Source: Streptomyces sp. NRRL F-5123 (GTDB taxonomy: Bacteria > Actinomycetota > Actinomycetes > Streptomycetales > Streptomycetaceae). From it: a DNA stretch of 64,000 nt. The stretch covers positions 1-64,000 of the forward strand of contig NZ_JOHY01000004.1 in NCBI RefSeq assembly GCF_000721495.1, written 5' to 3'. The notes beneath the pieces were generated by a model. It was not told the DNA's origin, did no database searches, and worked only from the letters and a program-made list of their open reading frames with translations. Shown piece after piece: positions 7,881 to 15,826 of the stretch. The translations under genes were made by a program, and so were the position numbers. The first letter of the stretch is position 1. Every line of letters begins with the position of its first letter.

Positions 7881-8792
7881 TCAGGCGTCCGAGAACGGCG
7901 CCCATCGCTTGATCGAGACGGCCCCGTTCGACCGCACGACTTCGGCGGCACCCGCTCCGCCCAGGTGCGCCGGCACGACCAGGCTGTTCGTCGCGGCTGC
8001 CCGCTCCAGGACGCGACGCCGGGACCGGGTGGCCTCGGTCTGGTCCTCGCTCAGGCAGGTGTCGTGATCGGGTTCGATCATCTGCAGTGGGGTGTGGACC
8101 AGGTCGCCGGCGAATACTGCTCGGTCGGTGCCGGACTCCAGCCACAGCACCGTCGAACCGGGCGTGTGACCGGGGGCCGGTTCCAGGACCAGGTCTTCGT
8201 CGATGCGGTGGCTGTCGCCCTCCCACAGCACCGTCTGACCGGCCTGATGAACGGGCAGGACGCTGTCGTTGAACGTGACCGCGGTGTCCGAGGCGGACTG
8301 GAACGCAGACTTCGGGACATGTCCGTTGGCGGGGTTCCAGAAGTCGAAGTCGGCCCGGCTGATCAGGTATCGCGCGTTGGGGAACGTCGGCACCCACTCG
8401 CCGTCGACCAGCCGGGTGTTCCACCCCACGTGGTCGTTGTGCAGGTGGGTGTTGACGACGAGATCCACGTCCTGCGGCCGCACCCCGGCCGCCGCCAGTC
8501 GATCGAGGAAATCGCCGTCGCGCTTGTCGAACACCTCGACTTCGCGTTGCTTGTCATTGCCGAGACCGGTATCGACCAGAATGGTGCGGCCCGCGCTCCG
8601 CAGCACCCAGGTCTGCACGTTCGCCTGCCACGCACCCGTCCTGGAGTTCAGGAAGTCGGGCGCGAGCCAGGATTCGTGCCGGCGCCACAGTTCGCCGGGC
8701 ACGGACGGGAACAGGACATCGGTGGTGGCGAAAGCACCCTGCCACTCGACCACCCGCGAGACCTCGACATCACCGAGAATGATTTTCTTCAC
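7881..8792 (-). CDS. Metallo-beta-lactamase fold hydrolase
   Basis: With the GTG at 8792 the protein is 303 residues and begins VKKIILGDVEVSRVVEWQG. The zinc-binding motif HxHxDH is present as T-HLHNDH (His116, His118, Asp120, His121), preceded by ILVDTGLGNDKQ, followed by the His of APGHTPGST and the Asp of VFAGDLVHTP. The arrangement resembles the lactonase/MBL-fold group that includes acyl-homoserine-lactone and other cyclic-ester hydrolases; no signal peptide is seen. It heads a two-gene unit with the AraC regulator. The longer frame upstream adds arginine-rich sequence and is not used. Substrate unproven. Confidence 0.88.
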   Translation of the reverse strand: MKKIILGDVEVSRVVEWQGAFATTDVLFPSVPGELWRRHESWLAPDFLNSRTGAWQANVQTWVLRSAGRTILVDTGLGNDKQREVEVFDKRDGDFLDRLAAAGVRPQDVDLVVNTHLHNDHVGWNTRLVDGEWVPTFPNARYLISRADFDFWNPANGHVPKSAFQSASDTAVTFNDSVLPVHQAGQTVLWEGDSHRIDEDLVLEPAPGHTPGSTVLWLESGTDRAVFAGDLVHTPLQMIEPDHDTCLSEDQTEATRSRRRVLERAAATNSLVVPAHLGGAGAAEVVRSNGAVSIKRWAPFSDA

Positions 8793-8997
8793 CCCGTCAC
8801 CGTAGGAAGGGATGGTGAGACGCGAAATGCTCCGACGTCTCTCCTTGTTAAGACAGCGTCTCGCGGGAGTGCCCGTACGCCACCGGCGGCCGCGTGCGAC
8901 CACCCTGGTGGTCCGTTCCTGCTGAAGTTGAACTCGTGACGTCGGTCGGATCGCGGCGGCGTCGCGGTCCGAGACCGCTGGAGACTGCCGACGGGAT

Positions 8998-9360
8998 TCA
9001 CGAAGGTGGCCGCAGCCAGCGCAGCGCCGAGGCCGGATTCACCTCGATGTCATCGCTCCATGAGCAGATCTCCAGCCATGAGAGGTAGCCGCCTCGCGCG
9101 AAGACCAGGACCTCGCCAGGGCACTCGCCAGTCTCGGTGAGGAGCTGTACGTCGGCAGCCACGACGGTGCCTGGGCCGGTCGGCGCGGGCTCCACCTTGT
9201 CGGTGCCGAGTTCGAAATAGGCGGTCCCGCACCCACACTCACAGCGCGATTGCACCCTGAGTTGGGGCATCTGCCGTCGGAGGGCGACGTGAACAGGCTC
9301 ATCCGGGTCCAGGACGAGGTCAAGCACGTCGGCTACGTCATCGGGCAGGCTGTCAATCAC
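8998..9360 (-). CDS. Conserved hypothetical protein with Cys cluster
   Basis: Starting at GTG 9360 the product is 120 residues, acidic and cytosolic. It contains VADVLDLVLDPDEPVHVALRR-type helix-strand sequence, a CECGCG cluster that could bind metal, and ends SALRWLRPP. Codon bias is strong across the frame. The start is not well defined: only a weak GGTGG precedes the GTG, and in-frame sequence further upstream looks noncoding. Proteins of this look occur as small single-copy genes in streptomycetes; I do not recognise a function. Confidence 0.65.
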   Translation of the reverse strand: MIDSLPDDVADVLDLVLDPDEPVHVALRRQMPQLRVQSRCECGCGTAYFELGTDKVEPAPTGPGTVVAADVQLLTETGECPGEVLVFARGGYLSWLEICSWSDDIEVNPASALRWLRPPS

Positions 9361-9684
9361 GCCGCCACCGTAACTGACCAGCAGCTTTGCGCCCTGACCA
9401 ATTCTGGGGCGGATAACCAAAGGCAGTCGGGACGCCCACAGGTCCAGGGTTGAGTCGGTACCCGCGAGGCAGCAGTCCGCGCCCGACACCCGCACGGAAC
9501 GGGCACCGGCCGCCGGGCACCGCCGCGGCGTGGGGGCAGCCGGGTCGGCTCCTTTTTGTGGGAGGGAGGGGGAATCGGACGTTCCCCGACGTCGAACCGG
9601 CCAAGTCCGTGTTTCCCGCCTGAGATTCTCCGGCCCACCGCTGTCGTCATGATGAACGGTCGACCGAACGAGAAGGAGTGGCAC
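9361..9684. other. Divergent intergenic region
   Basis: This 324-base gap separates divergent genes. A ribosome binding site (GAAGGAG, about 9673-9678) belongs to the plus-strand secreted protein. A T-run (cctttttgtggg) at about 9550-9556 stands out in this base composition. No gene, hairpin or repeat is evident. Confidence 0.4.
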
Positions 9685-10074
9685 ATGGCACCCAAGATGT
9701 ACCGGGCGCGCGTCGGGGTCCTCGCGGCAGCACTGGGGATCGTGCTCACCGGGGTCACGTCCGCGGCAGCGGCCGCCCAGCCCACCTCGCACGCCGGCCC
9801 GGCCCTGTCGGCCCGGGTCTCGCCGGCGGCCCTACCCTGCTGGACCTCGTTCAACCCTACGGCCCCGCACGGCGGAGCGCTGGACCAGTATTTCGTGAAC
9901 TGCAACAGCTACCCGGTAACGGTGTGCCCGGCCCTCGAAACCAGCTCAGGTACTACCGTCTGGGCAAGTTCGGCGGTGAGTCTGACGGCTTACGGAGCTG
10001 GCTCCGACACCGCGTCCTGGCACTACGACTCAACCGTCCAGAGCGGCCAGTACACGACCGTGTACTGCTACTAG
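9685..10074 (+). CDS. Small secreted protein with four cysteines
   Basis: ATG 9685 is preceded by GAAGGAG and gives a 129-residue precursor. The start MAPKMYRARVGVLAAALG followed by a hydrophobic stretch and an alanine-rich SAAAAAQ site is a classic Sec signal peptide; cleavage probably falls near residue 30-36. The mature part of about 90 residues has four Cys (PCWTS, NCNSY, VCPAL and the near-terminal YCY), suggesting two disulfides, and is rich in Thr, Ser, Tyr and Trp as in small extracellular beta proteins. No family is recognised. It is followed by a strong hairpin terminator and appears to be a single-gene unit. Confidence 0.75.
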   Translation: MAPKMYRARVGVLAAALGIVLTGVTSAAAAAQPTSHAGPALSARVSPAALPCWTSFNPTAPHGGALDQYFVNCNSYPVTVCPALETSSGTTVWASSAVSLTAYGAGSDTASWHYDSTVQSGQYTTVYCY

Positions 10075-10131
10075 GCCTCGGCGGGCCCTGCTCGTCAGAC
10101 CGTGCTGCACGGTGCGCGCGACAGGCACATC

Positions 10132-10167
10132 GGCCGGGGTATCAGCGGCGCCGCCGATACCCCGGCC
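10132..10167 (+). terminator. Hairpin terminator after the small secreted protein
   Basis: Two 18-base arms (10132-10149 and 10150-10167) are inverted copies with a single mismatch. The stem starts GGCCGGGGTATC. No U-tract follows, which is usual for streptomycete terminators. Confidence 0.65.
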
Positions 10168-10306
10168 ACCACACCGGCGACCACGCGGCCCGGTCGCGCC
10201 GCTTCTTCTCCTTCGGGGCGCCCTGCGCGAGCTCTCCGACACGGCGCTGCAGCACCTAGAGCCAGGAACCGGCTGAAGGCCGTCGCCCGCCCACCGTCGG
10301 CCCGGG

Positions 10307-10730
10307 CTACTTCAGGCGGATCTGCGCGACGTCCTCGATCCGGCTGCTGTCACCAGGGCCGGAGCCGGCTTGGCGGCCAGCACGACCAGGTCGTCAACGA
10401 TCCCCCCGTCCACGAGGTGTTGCCGCACCCCGTAGGCGGCACTGGCGTGGCCGCTGCTGGCGGCCATGCCAGTCGCCGGGGCCGCGTGCAGCCGTGCACT
10501 GCGGCAGATCCGTGTACGGCAACGACTCGGTGGCCATCAGGGAGATGCCGTCACGGGCCGGGCACGGTGCGTTGCCCGGTGCGGGGTGGGGGTAGCGGGC
10601 GAGGTAGATGCGGGGGCACGAATCCGACCGGAACGACCACGCTCCCGGCCCTACCAGCACATCGGACACGGGCACGTACCCCTGCCGGGTACAGCTCCCC
10701 CAGCCGGTCGCTCATCACGTCGACAGCCAT
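10307..10730 (-). pseudogene. Decayed hypothetical gene A of a two-gene operon
   Basis: The ATG at 10730 starts MAVDVMSDRLGELYPAG. A one-base insertion (GGGG where GGG is expected, near 10679) then throws the frame; the continuation VPVSDVLVGPGAWSFRSD and NAPCPARDGISLMATESLPY lies in another frame, and a third frame carries MAASSGHASAAYGVRQHLVD and DDLVVLAAKPAPALVTAA, ending RIEDVAQIRLK at a TAG (10307-10309). All three segments have strong coding character, so an intact gene of about 140 codons has been broken at least twice. The family is not recognised. It follows relic B with a 20-base gap. Confidence 0.6.
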
Positions 10731-10750
10731 GCCCAACCCCTCTGTTCGGA

Positions 10751-11240
10751 TCAGATGTCTTCCCCGACGACGTCGGCCAGGGCCTCCAGCCGCCGCCTGC
10801 GCTCTGCCCGGCGCAGGACCTCTCCCCGGCCGGCGATCGGAACCGAGGGTGCCGTCCGCGTCCTGGAGGTGATGCTCCAGCATCTCCAGCGCGGCCGTCC
10901 GGACAGCCTCGAACTCCGGGGCGCCGTACGCCGCCATGAGCAGGCCGACCTCTTCGGCGCCCGCTCCGGCCGGTGCGCCGCATCCTTCCAGGGCGGTGGC
11001 GTGCGTGCAGCTGCACGCACGCCACCGCGGCGTCCCGGTCTCGGCCGGGCCCGCCGTCCCGCGTATGCGTGCGGTGCCGGCGACCGCAGTGGCCACCAGC
11101 ACCACCGTCCGGGTCCGCAGCGGCTCGCGGAGCACGTCCGCAGTGGTGCCGGTGTGCCACAGCATCAGTTGGCCGGCGGCGGAGACGGCGTACTCCCACG
11201 TCGTCGCCGGGGCACGGTGGCTACCTGCGCACTCGCTCAC
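10751..11240 (-). pseudogene. Decayed hypothetical gene B of a two-gene operon
   Basis: GTG 11240 has GGGAGGTG close upstream and opens VSECAGSHRAPATTWEYAV. The frame is coherent through a helical segment (LLMAAYGAPEFEAVRTAALEMLEHHLQ) to DGTLGSDRR. After that the natural continuation (EVLRRAERRRRLEALADVVGED, stop at 10751) is in a different frame, so a short indel near 10835 breaks the gene. A perfect 36-bp palindrome lies within it at 10993-11028. The function is unknown; the second half looks alpha-helical. Cotranscription with relic A is likely because only 20 bases separate them. Confidence 0.6.
10993..11028. repeat. Perfect 36-bp palindrome
   Basis: The 18 bases at 10993-11010 are the exact reverse complement of 11011-11028, with no spacer. 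The centre is GCAG|CTGC. It lies inside decayed gene B. Such a spacerless cruciform-prone palindrome is far longer than expected by chance and is usually unstable. Confidence 0.9.
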
Positions 11241-11551
11241 GGCACCTCCCTGCCAGGCGGCCCCGCCCGATGAACGACCGATCCGCCCGGTTCACCGCCC
11301 GGGGCCACCGGTCGTGGTGACGCACGCGCGCGTCTCCCGCTGGGCCATCCCGTCCGTGCCCGGTCTGCCGACCCGACCGGCCGCTGAACACCACTGCGTA
11401 GGCCCCCTGCGGGCCGTAGTGTGATCACTCACCTTGCCGGCTCCCACGTGGAGGAGCACATGCACGCACGCCGTGGTCCGCGGCCGCCTGGTCGTGACAG
11501 CCGCGCCCGATCCGGATCGAGCACCCGGGCCGAGCAGTTACCGGAGGCGCG
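11241..11551. other. Divergent intergenic region
   Basis: The 311 bases between divergent relic B and the zinc-ribbon gene contain the GGGAGGT site of relic B near 11244-11250 and the GGAGG site of the plus-strand gene at 11541-11545. No other feature is apparent. Confidence 0.4.
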
Positions 11552-12151
11552 ATGACCGACATCAGCCAATGGGGCCACTGGCGCCCCCACTTCCGCTCCG
11601 GCGAGGCATCGGAGCGCATCAGGGCCTGGTATCGGCGCGTGCCCTGCCCCCGCTGCGGCTCTCCTGCCGACCGGTCCTGCCGCACGGCAGCCGGTCACCC
11701 GACCGAACACCACCTCGCGAGGCGCAACGCCGCCGGCGATCCGCCGTATGAGGAATGGAGGAAGGACGGGCTGCTGCCGCCCGCCCGGAAAGTTCTCCCG
11801 CCGATCCTCACCGAGAGCAGAGCAGCACAGGGCCAGTACACAATCGACCGCCCGTTGGGCGACGCCGTAGCGATGACCTCCCATGTCATAACCAACTGGC
11901 TCGGCATCGCCCTGGGTGACGAAGCCGCCCTCGACCAGTTCGATCAGACAGCCCTGGACCTGGTCCTCGCCCGTGGTCCCGAAGGGACGGCCGAGGTCAT
12001 GACCGTCCTGGCCGTTCAGCTGGCCGCCACCATCAGCGCGCTCGCCGGTCCGGGCTCCGACCCGGGAGAATACCTTGCCACCCTCATCCACACCCAGGTC
12101 GAACTGTCCCGCCAGCGGCAACGCATCCAAAGGACGATCCCTCCCGAGTAG
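11552..12151 (+). CDS. Zinc-ribbon-like hypothetical protein
   Basis: ATG 11552 follows GGAGGCG and gives 199 residues. Residues 32-56 contain CPRCGSPADRSCRT followed by a histidine pair (EHHLARR), a short putative zinc-binding module common in actinobacterial proteins of unknown function. After a proline-rich linker the C-terminal two-thirds is helical (ALGDEAALDQFDQTALDLVLAR, MTVLAVQLAATISALAG, LATLIHTQVELSRQRQRIQR). No signal or membrane span is present. The gene stands alone. It could be a DNA-binding or adaptor protein; nothing in the neighbourhood decides this. Confidence 0.75.
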   Translation: MTDISQWGHWRPHFRSGEASERIRAWYRRVPCPRCGSPADRSCRTAAGHPTEHHLARRNAAGDPPYEEWRKDGLLPPARKVLPPILTESRAAQGQYTIDRPLGDAVAMTSHVITNWLGIALGDEAALDQFDQTALDLVLARGPEGTAEVMTVLAVQLAATISALAGPGSDPGEYLATLIHTQVELSRQRQRIQRTIPPE

Positions 12152-12689
12152 ACGAGCCGCGGCGGGCGTACCGGGCGGCGTGGGCGAGGTCTCCGGCGGC
12201 TCAGCCGACCAGCTCACCAACCTCGCCGCCCAGGGAGGCGACTGGGCAGGCGCGGCGCCGGCAGTCCCGGCGACCGCCGCCCCGGCCCGGGGCGGCCGGC
12301 CCCTGACCGCTCCCGGGCCATCGTCACGGCCGCAGTTCCCGCGCCTGCGGGTCGAAGCATTTGAGGCCCATCGACGAAGCAACCCCCGCCGCGTAGGAAG
12401 ATGCCTCCGCGGCCGTGCTCCAGCGCAGGGGGAAGTAGATCAGCGGCCCCCGGGGCTTCCCTGATCAGCGGACCGGTCGACCAAGGCGAAGTCTCGCCCT
12501 CGTCCTCGGTGAGATCGGGTCTCCCGCTCCAAAAGGGGCGGGAGACGAAGGCCGCTATTCGCTCCACCGGGGGAACGGCAGGCTCCTCCACCCCTCGCGA
12601 TCGCCTGGACTCCAGCAACTCGACTCCAAACAAGCCGGGGCACATCACCCAGATCGCCGCCCGGCGTGGACGTAGAACCGGCCCCGGGG
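12152..12689. other. Stretch with only a weak candidate frame
   Basis: No supported gene. On the minus strand a frame from 12648 to 12214 includes FVSRPFWSGRPDLTEDEG and PLIREAPGAADLLPPALEHG, which look protein-like, but there is no ribosome binding site and the rest is low-complexity Pro/Gly/Arg. It may be a gene relic. Confidence 0.3.
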
Positions 12690-13223
12690 CTACGCGGTCT
12701 CGACCTCCAGGGCCTCACGCGCGAGGGCGATGAGCGTGAGGTACGCGTCCCGGAACTCCCGGTAGGCGTCGTCGTAGGCACTCCGGCGCTCGGGACCGTC
12801 GTCACCGACGAGCGGCCCGAGCATCCGCTGCACGCGCCGCGCCGCGTCCCGCACGCGGTCTGCTGCGTCGGACACCCCGGCCGGGCCGTCGAGCCGGACC
12901 TCGTGCATCGCCTTGTTCATGTCCCCGATGGCCGGCCCGATGCGTTCGTGCATCTGCGCCAGCAGCCGGTCCCTGCTCCCGCGGTCGGACGCCGCATCCA
13001 CGTCGTCGATCTGCCACGTGATCACGTTGAAGGCGTGCACGCGGTCGAGCATCCCCCGATAGGCGACCCGGCGGCGATCACGTTGCTCACGCAGAGCCTC
13101 CGCCCGTGCGGTCGTCTCGACCTGGACCCGGGCCGCACGCAAGGTCGCCCGCGCCGTGACGGAGCTGGCCCCGACCGCCGTCACCGCGGTGACGACGCCG
13201 ATCCACAGTCCGCTGTCCGCCAT
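12690..13223 (-). CDS. Hypothetical membrane-anchored coiled-coil protein
   Basis: From ATG 13223 the product is 177 residues. It starts with one hydrophobic span (SGLWIGVVTAVTAVGASSVT) that would anchor it with the rest in the cytoplasm, followed by a long charged helical region (LRAARVQVETTARAEALREQRDRR) and a bundle of amphipathic helices up to ALAREALEVETA. This plan, one N-terminal helix plus a helical bundle, is widespread in streptomycete proteins of unknown role. The start lacks a clear Shine-Dalgarno; an alternative GTG at 13250 would add nine residues. No catalytic motif is seen. Confidence 0.7.
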   Translation of the reverse strand: MADSGLWIGVVTAVTAVGASSVTARATLRAARVQVETTARAEALREQRDRRRVAYRGMLDRVHAFNVITWQIDDVDAASDRGSRDRLLAQMHERIGPAIGDMNKAMHEVRLDGPAGVSDAADRVRDAARRVQRMLGPLVGDDGPERRSAYDDAYREFRDAYLTLIALAREALEVETA

Positions 13224-13288
13224 GGACGGGAAGTCTGCCAGCCGGGGCACCGGGCGGACAGAGGACCGCCCGGGCCGTGCGCGGCCCG

Positions 13289-13342
13289 GCCCCCAACTGC
13301 CCCCTGCAAAACTGGATCAGCCGTCTGCTGGACACACCCGCG
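13289..13342 (+). mobile_element. 3' end relic of an IS256-type element
   Basis: About 54 bases here (containing CCAACTGCCCCCT and CTGGATCAGCCGTC) match, with few differences and one gap, the sequence at 20183-20237 that directly follows the C-terminal codons of an IS256-type transposase remnant. Only the extreme end is present, and it abuts the broken gene on the minus strand, which suggests the element's insertion and later loss damaged that gene. Confidence 0.45.
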
Positions 13343-13672
13343 GCGAGTGCTTCGGGGTCCCAGCCGCGGTCGCCGCCGGAGCCGAGATGTCCGATGGTCC
13401 AGGTGCGTAGCGCGAAGTTCTGGCAGGCCCTTTCGGGTGTCATTCCAGGGGGTGCCACCGGGGAGCCGTTCGTTGGCGGCCAGTGACAGCTTGGCCCAGC
13501 GCAACCGGACGCTTCGCGACTCGTCCGACTGACAGGCATGTGACTGGACGACGGCTCTGATGGCCTCCAGCCCAGGGCCTTGCTGGGTGGTGGTGAGTGC
13601 TTCGAGGCGGTCGACGGTCCCCGTGCTGAGGTCGTGGGGCGGCTGCTCGCGCTCGCTGTCGTCGCTCAACAT
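13343..13672 (-). pseudogene. Truncated, frameshifted hypothetical gene
   Basis: ATG 13672 begins MLSDDSEREQPPHDLSTG and continues through TVDRLEALTTTQQGPGLEAI and VRLRWAKLSLAANERLPGG. Near 13455-13440 the sense continues in another frame (ACQNFALRTWTIGHLGSGGD, RGWDPEALAAG). Shortly after, the sequence runs into the IS256-type end relic at 13289-13342 and loses protein character. The start overlaps the stop of the upstream STAND/TPR relic by a few bases. No known domain is recognised; the intact protein was probably longer than 115 residues. Confidence 0.45.
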
Positions 13673-14118
13673 CCCCTCACTTCGGACGGTGGGCAGACCG
13701 AGATCGACGGTAGTCGTGTGTCCAGGGCCAGTTCCACAGCCGCCCCCCAGCCGTCCCAGAAGGCCAGCGACTCGAAGAAGGGCGCAGCGATGTGGGTCAG
13801 TTCCCATGTCGCGTCCCACAATTCCCGCGCGTGCCCGATCCGTACGCACGCCACGACATCGTGCTGCTGGGCGACGAACCAGGCGATCGGGTCGCGCAGC
13901 GGCTCGTCGCGGTGCTCGGCCGCGACTTCGTGGCGCGGGTGGGCACCGGTCTTGCGCTGCTCGCCGGGCTGGAACCGGTCCTCCGCGACGGCCGCGGGTG
14001 AGATGTACGCGCCCAGGAGCCGGCCGACCGCCGCCGCGGCGTCGGGTTCGGGCTGCTCACGGGTCAGCGCGCGCAGCAGATCGTGGAGGCGGTGGCGGGC
14101 AGAGCCCGTCTCGTCGCT
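13666..14118 (-). pseudogene. STAND/NB-ARC-TPR regulator fragment (AfsR/SARP-associated type)
   Basis: The minus-strand frame open from 14118 to 13666 reads RHRLHDLLRALTREQ, then AVGRLLGAYISPA, then EPLRDPIAWFVAQQHDVVACVR and ending HIAAPFFESLAFWDGWGAAVELALD. These blocks correspond to the region between the NB-ARC helical domain (the HDLLRxLA motif) and the first TPR helices of large streptomycete STAND regulators. The ATPase part upstream is missing (a TGA lies directly before the fragment) and the TPR repeats downstream are lost. A frame this coherent over 150 codons must derive from a real gene, but it is dead. Confidence 0.6.
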
Positions 14119-14283
14119 TCAGGCCGCGGGTGTCGTGGGGCGGCCGTCGTTGGTCCGGGCGGAGCCCGCTTCGGGGTGGCTGCGGGTCTGGACGAGTTCG
14201 CCCCAGGCCTGCGCTGACACGAGGTGGCACAATCGCGTACAGCGGCCCTGCCGAGTCGGTTGTGGTCGTAGCGCTGGACCGCG

Positions 14284-14650
14284 TCATCTGCGGGTCTGGA
14301 CGGGCCTTGGCACCCGCACTGCGCCCAGGAGCCGGTTCGCCTTGCGGGCGACCTCGGCTTCGGCGGCTCCTTGCGGGGGTTGCCGACCGCGTCGTCCAGC
14401 GGCTGGAAGCCGGGGCGGCCGAAGCGCCCGAAGGCCGGCCCCGTAGGGCCGTGCTCGCGCAAGCGCTCCAACGTACGTGGTCGCCACGATCGGGAGGCAC
14501 CCGTCGTAGGTGGTGTGGTCCCTGTGGGCCGCACCCTGCCAGTGCCCGCCCGTAGGGCCGGCGAACCGGCGCATCGTCGCGGGGGGCCGATGGGGTTGAA
14601 GACCAGCAGCACCGGCGGGTGCGGCGTACCGCGACAAGGGACTCTCAAGC
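14284..14650 (-). pseudogene. Decayed hypothetical gene
   Basis: Coherent segments alternate between two frames on the minus strand: HPPVLLVFNPIGP, then (shifted) RRFAGPTGGHWQGAAHRDHT and YDGCLPIVATT, then (shifted back) LERLREHGPTGPAFGRFGRP and GFQPLDDAVGNPRKE, then AAEAEVARKANRLLGA in the second frame ending at 14284. The series suggests one ancestral gene with at least three indels. I cannot name the family; proteins of integrative elements such as replication-relaxation proteins are one possibility. Confidence 0.4.
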
Positions 14651-14662
14651 GGCGCGCAGGGA

Positions 14663-15319
14663 TCAGGCCAGGTCGGCGGGAGCGTCATAGACCAGGCTGT
14701 ACCGCCAGAACAGGCGACGGCGGATCCGGGCACCGGGCAGCTCTTGCGCGGCCGCAGCCCGGATAACGCCCAGGGTCTCCTGCGGATCGGCGGTAGGCGC
14801 GGTCATCTGCAAGGGCAACGTGGTGGCGCGCTTTGGATGTTTGACCAGCCCCATGACCGGGTTCAAGAACACGGACAGGAGCGAGACGAGCAGATCGACA
14901 CGCCCCGCCTCCCGGTAGCAGCCCACGACCACCAGGCGCCCGCCCGGAGCGAGACACCCGCGCAGCTCCCGCAGGGTAGGCAGCAGCGGCAGGTGGTGCA
15001 GGACAGCAACCAAGGTGATTGCGTCGAAGCGCCGCTGCGGGTCGCGCCCGGCGAAACCGGCTTCGACGATGGTGACCGACGCGTCGTCGGCGAAACGCGC
15101 CGCTGCGGCACGGGCCATCCCAGGGTCGGGTTCGAGCCCGGTAACGGTGACCGCCCGGCGGCGCAGAAGCGCGACGAGGTTCCCCGCACCGCACCCGACG
15201 TCCAGGACGTGGTGAGCCCCCGACCCGGCCACCCGGCCCCCTGTCCAGGGGCCGTAGTGATCGTTGTGACTCCACGGGTGCCGCTGGTTGACACGGTGGA
15301 GGTAAGCACGCAGCGTCAT
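14663..15319 (-). CDS. Class I SAM-dependent methyltransferase
   Basis: The 218-residue protein has the Rossmann-type methyltransferase signature: motif I HVLDVGCGAGNLVALL, the acidic residue after strand 2 in VTGLEPDPGM, motif III-IV FDAITLVAVLHHLPLL and the post-motif LAPGGRLVVVGCYREA. Residues after 140 form a variable C-terminal cap with a hydrophobic stretch. It resembles small-molecule methyltransferases of the UbiE/Methyltransf_11 group; the acceptor cannot be inferred. No ribosome binding site of note precedes the ATG at 15319. The gene sits between relics and appears intact. Confidence 0.85.
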   Translation of the reverse strand: MTLRAYLHRVNQRHPWSHNDHYGPWTGGRVAGSGAHHVLDVGCGAGNLVALLRRRAVTVTGLEPDPGMARAAAARFADDASVTIVEAGFAGRDPQRRFDAITLVAVLHHLPLLPTLRELRGCLAPGGRLVVVGCYREAGRVDLLVSLLSVFLNPVMGLVKHPKRATTLPLQMTAPTADPQETLGVIRAAAAQELPGARIRRRLFWRYSLVYDAPADLA

Positions 15320-15346
15320 GCGGTGACGGTACGCAGGAGCGGCATC

Positions 15347-15670
15347 TCACCGGCGCACGGGCACCGCCGCGGCCCCCGAGCCGGCAGCCATGGGCAAGAT
15401 CCGCCTGCGGCGCGCACGATGCAACGCCACTTCCACCGGTGCAGATCTCGAGCCGATGGTCGCCTGGGTGACGGCCGGGTTGACCGCGCCCGGATGGCAC
15501 GAGTGGTTCTCCAACGGCTCGCCGTGCTCGTACCGGTGACGACAGCTGCCTGGGGCCGGCTGCGGCTGCACCGCGTAGTGGTCCTGCGGGCCCGGCCCCA
15601 GCTCCGGCCGGCACGAAGACCCCCACGGGGCGGCAACGGCAGCAGCGGCAGCGCGCAGCCGTCGGATCCC
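15347..15670 (-). pseudogene. Broken gene resembling secreted HNH-associated proteins
   Basis: One minus-strand frame encodes an alanine-rich signal-like segment (RLRAAAAAVAAPWGSS), then DHYAVQPQPAPGSCRHRYEH and HPGAVNPAVTQATIGS. The pattern SCxxRY...G...L...CxPGAxNPAVTQATIGSTIC is familiar from small secreted actinobacterial proteins, some ending in an HNH domain. After TIGS the expected TIC-x-G-W block appears in another frame (ICTGGSGVASCAPQADL), so a frameshift breaks it, and the C-terminal domain is missing. No good start codon with ribosome binding site remains. Confidence 0.5.
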
Positions 15671-15826
15671 CCTTGATGCAGTGGAGCACGCACGGCGAGG
15701 TCACCCACGCCCGCGGCCGGCCCGACGGGCAGGAGGCGTTGTTTCCCCCCACGAGCGGCCACGGCCTGACCGCGCCGGCCGGGGTTGCATGCCCGCGTCC
15801 CCGGCCGGCGCGGGCTCGGGGCCGGG

